This document shows, one piece after another, positions 63,193 through 64,000 of a stretch of 64,000 nt of DNA. The number at the start of each line of letters is the position of its first letter. Position 1 is the first letter of the stretch. Below the pieces are notes generated by a model. That model searched no databases and had not been told where the DNA came from. It saw nothing but the letters and a program-made list of their open reading frames with translations. This stretch comes from Pseudovibrio ascidiaceicola (GTDB lineage: Bacteria; Pseudomonadota; Alphaproteobacteria; Rhizobiales; Stappiaceae): assembly GCF_900114245.1 (NCBI RefSeq), contig NZ_FOSK01000001.1:186001-250000 (forward strand), in the 5' to 3' direction. Made by a program: the position numbers and the translations under genes.

Positions 63193-64000
63193 TCACCGCT
63201 TAATCAGAGACCGGCTCATCAGCAAGCTCAGCACAAGTGCCGGTAACATCAGCATAAAGCCGCCTTGGATACCGAGGTGATCAGCGGCATAGCCGATGAC
63301 GAGAGGACCGACGAGGAAACCGCCGAGAGCAATCTGCGTCATCAAGCCCACATTGACAGCAGCAGAGCGGCCCGGTTTTTCAGCAGCAGCCGTAACAGCC
63401 AGCGGAAAGCCACCAGAAACCCCCAGCCCAACCAGCCCGAAACCAAGCAATGACACCGCATAGTTTGGCGAAATCACCAGAATTCCGACGCCAATGAGAG
63501 CAAGGATAACAATCCCAGCAGCTGCGATCTGAACGTCAACACGAGATCGCAACCAGTCTCCGGTTAAGCGCCCGAATGTCACCATCAAAGCAAAAGCGCT
63601 ATAGGCAATACCTGCGTAACCAGCTGATAGATCAAACAGATCAGTCACATAAATCGCAGACCAATCAGCAATCGCACCCTCTGTCATCGTGATGCCAAAC
63701 GCAAAGAAGCACACCGCAATCAGCGCACCACTCGGCATCTGGAAACCACTCTCAGACTTCTCTGCAATATCTGGCTCGCGTCCTTCTGTCAGGCTGTAAG
63801 AGGTAAACAGCGCTGGTAATAACGCCATACCACTTGCCATGAGAATGCTTTCAGATGGCCCGTAACCAACCCAGGAAAAGCCGGAGCTGATCAAACTTCC
63901 CACCAGCACACCAAGACTCCACAAGCCATGGCAGCCCGACATAATGAGCTGCCCACTCTTCCGCTCGGTCTTGTCTGCAATCACATTCATGCACAGTTCC
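63193..64000 (-). CDS. MFS transporter, C-terminal two-thirds (runs off the window)
   Basis: At least 265 residues of a major facilitator superfamily transporter, with eight or so hydrophobic segments. The first visible part (KSGQLIMSGCHGLWSLGVLV) matches the middle of the N-terminal bundle of YbjJ-type MFS proteins (helix 4-5), so the real start lies beyond 64000; the frame is open to the window edge. An ATG at 63990 is internal. Later landmarks: FGITMTEGAIADWSAIYV and GFGLVGLGVSGGFPLAVTAA. Substrate unknown. Confidence 0.85.
   Translation of the reverse strand, partial: ELCMNVIADKTERKSGQLIMSGCHGLWSLGVLVGSLISSGFSWVGYGPSESILMASGMALLPALFTSYSLTEGREPDIAEKSESGFQMPSGALIAVCFFAFGITMTEGAIADWSAIYVTDLFDLSAGYAGIAYSAFALMVTFGRLTGDWLRSRVDVQIAAAGIVILALIGVGILVISPNYAVSLLGFGLVGLGVSGGFPLAVTAAAEKPGRSAAVNVGLMTQIALGGFLVGPLVIGYAADHLGIQGGFMLMLPALVLSLLMSRSLIKR

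Overview
The window looks like chromosome of an alphaproteobacterium of the Rhizobiales/Hyphomicrobiales type. Evidence: a ccmABCDG block next to acnA, the rsmB-heparinase-purH string, htpX beside a DUF1674 gene, an aminotransferase-ftsK-lolA string, ftsE-ftsX-ydcF-plsC opposite a zinc-ribbon-hpt-cpdR operon, argH/tlpA/lptM/lysA with a DUF4175 protein, a TTAA-N7-TTAA CtrA-type site, and RIME-like intergenic repeats. Moderate GC and content would fit a marine relative such as Pseudovibrio (Stappiaceae), but that name is inference.

Layout. 0-2 kb: glnK-amtB nitrogen sensing and ammonium uptake behind a sigma-54-like promoter. 2-6.2 kb: small hypothetical genes, an orphan UgpE-type permease, a CDF metal exporter and a DUF1223 protein. 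6.3-9.5 kb: cytochrome c maturation operon ccmA-B-C-D-G. 9.6-13.2 kb: a cupin protein and aconitase acnA. 13.2-17.6 kb: an accessory hot spot with five composite palindromic repeats, a duplicated acnA 3' end, an AT-rich membrane-protein gene, an antisense-RNA-like regulatory module with a small ORF, and a secreted hypothetical protein. 17.5-21 kb: two GNAT acetyltransferases, a Tat-exported carbonic anhydrase and a GT39-type membrane glycosyltransferase. 21-28 kb: purH, heparinase-like protein, rsmB, htpX, DUF1674. 28-36 kb: ZntB/CorA-like transporter, aminotransferase (probably DapC), ftsK, lolA, an ATP-grasp enzyme and folE preceded by a Zur-like palindrome. 36-43.8 kb: DUF1737, CitE-like lyase, GNAT, DUF2125, ChaC, plsC, ydcF, ftsX, ftsE. 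44-48 kb: zinc-ribbon protein, hpt, cpdR, an S41 peptidase remnant, an HxlR/DUF1330 divergent pair and a TetR regulator. 48-64 kb: DUF4175 giant protein, lysA, lptM, argH, tlpA, VOC protein, tesB, ubiH-like, SDR, YrhK, cardiolipin synthase, a Sel1-repeat protein, GNAT and the end of an MFS transporter.

Most of the window is conserved housekeeping DNA. The strongest candidate for something undescribed is at 15.14-15.72 kb. A short candidate RNA ending in a terminator-like T-run carries two segments that are exactly complementary, in antiparallel order, to segments of a folded leader 150 bases downstream. One target lies in a 7-nt hairpin loop, and a third complementary segment sits next to the ribosome binding site of a 108-residue ORF. 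This architecture resembles the C4/P4-CI antisense immunity RNAs of phages, here without any recognisable phage gene nearby. The other main leads are the 80%-identical copy of the acnA 3' end, the Zur-like operator in front of folE, and the CtrA-type site in front of the operon that encodes CpdR.
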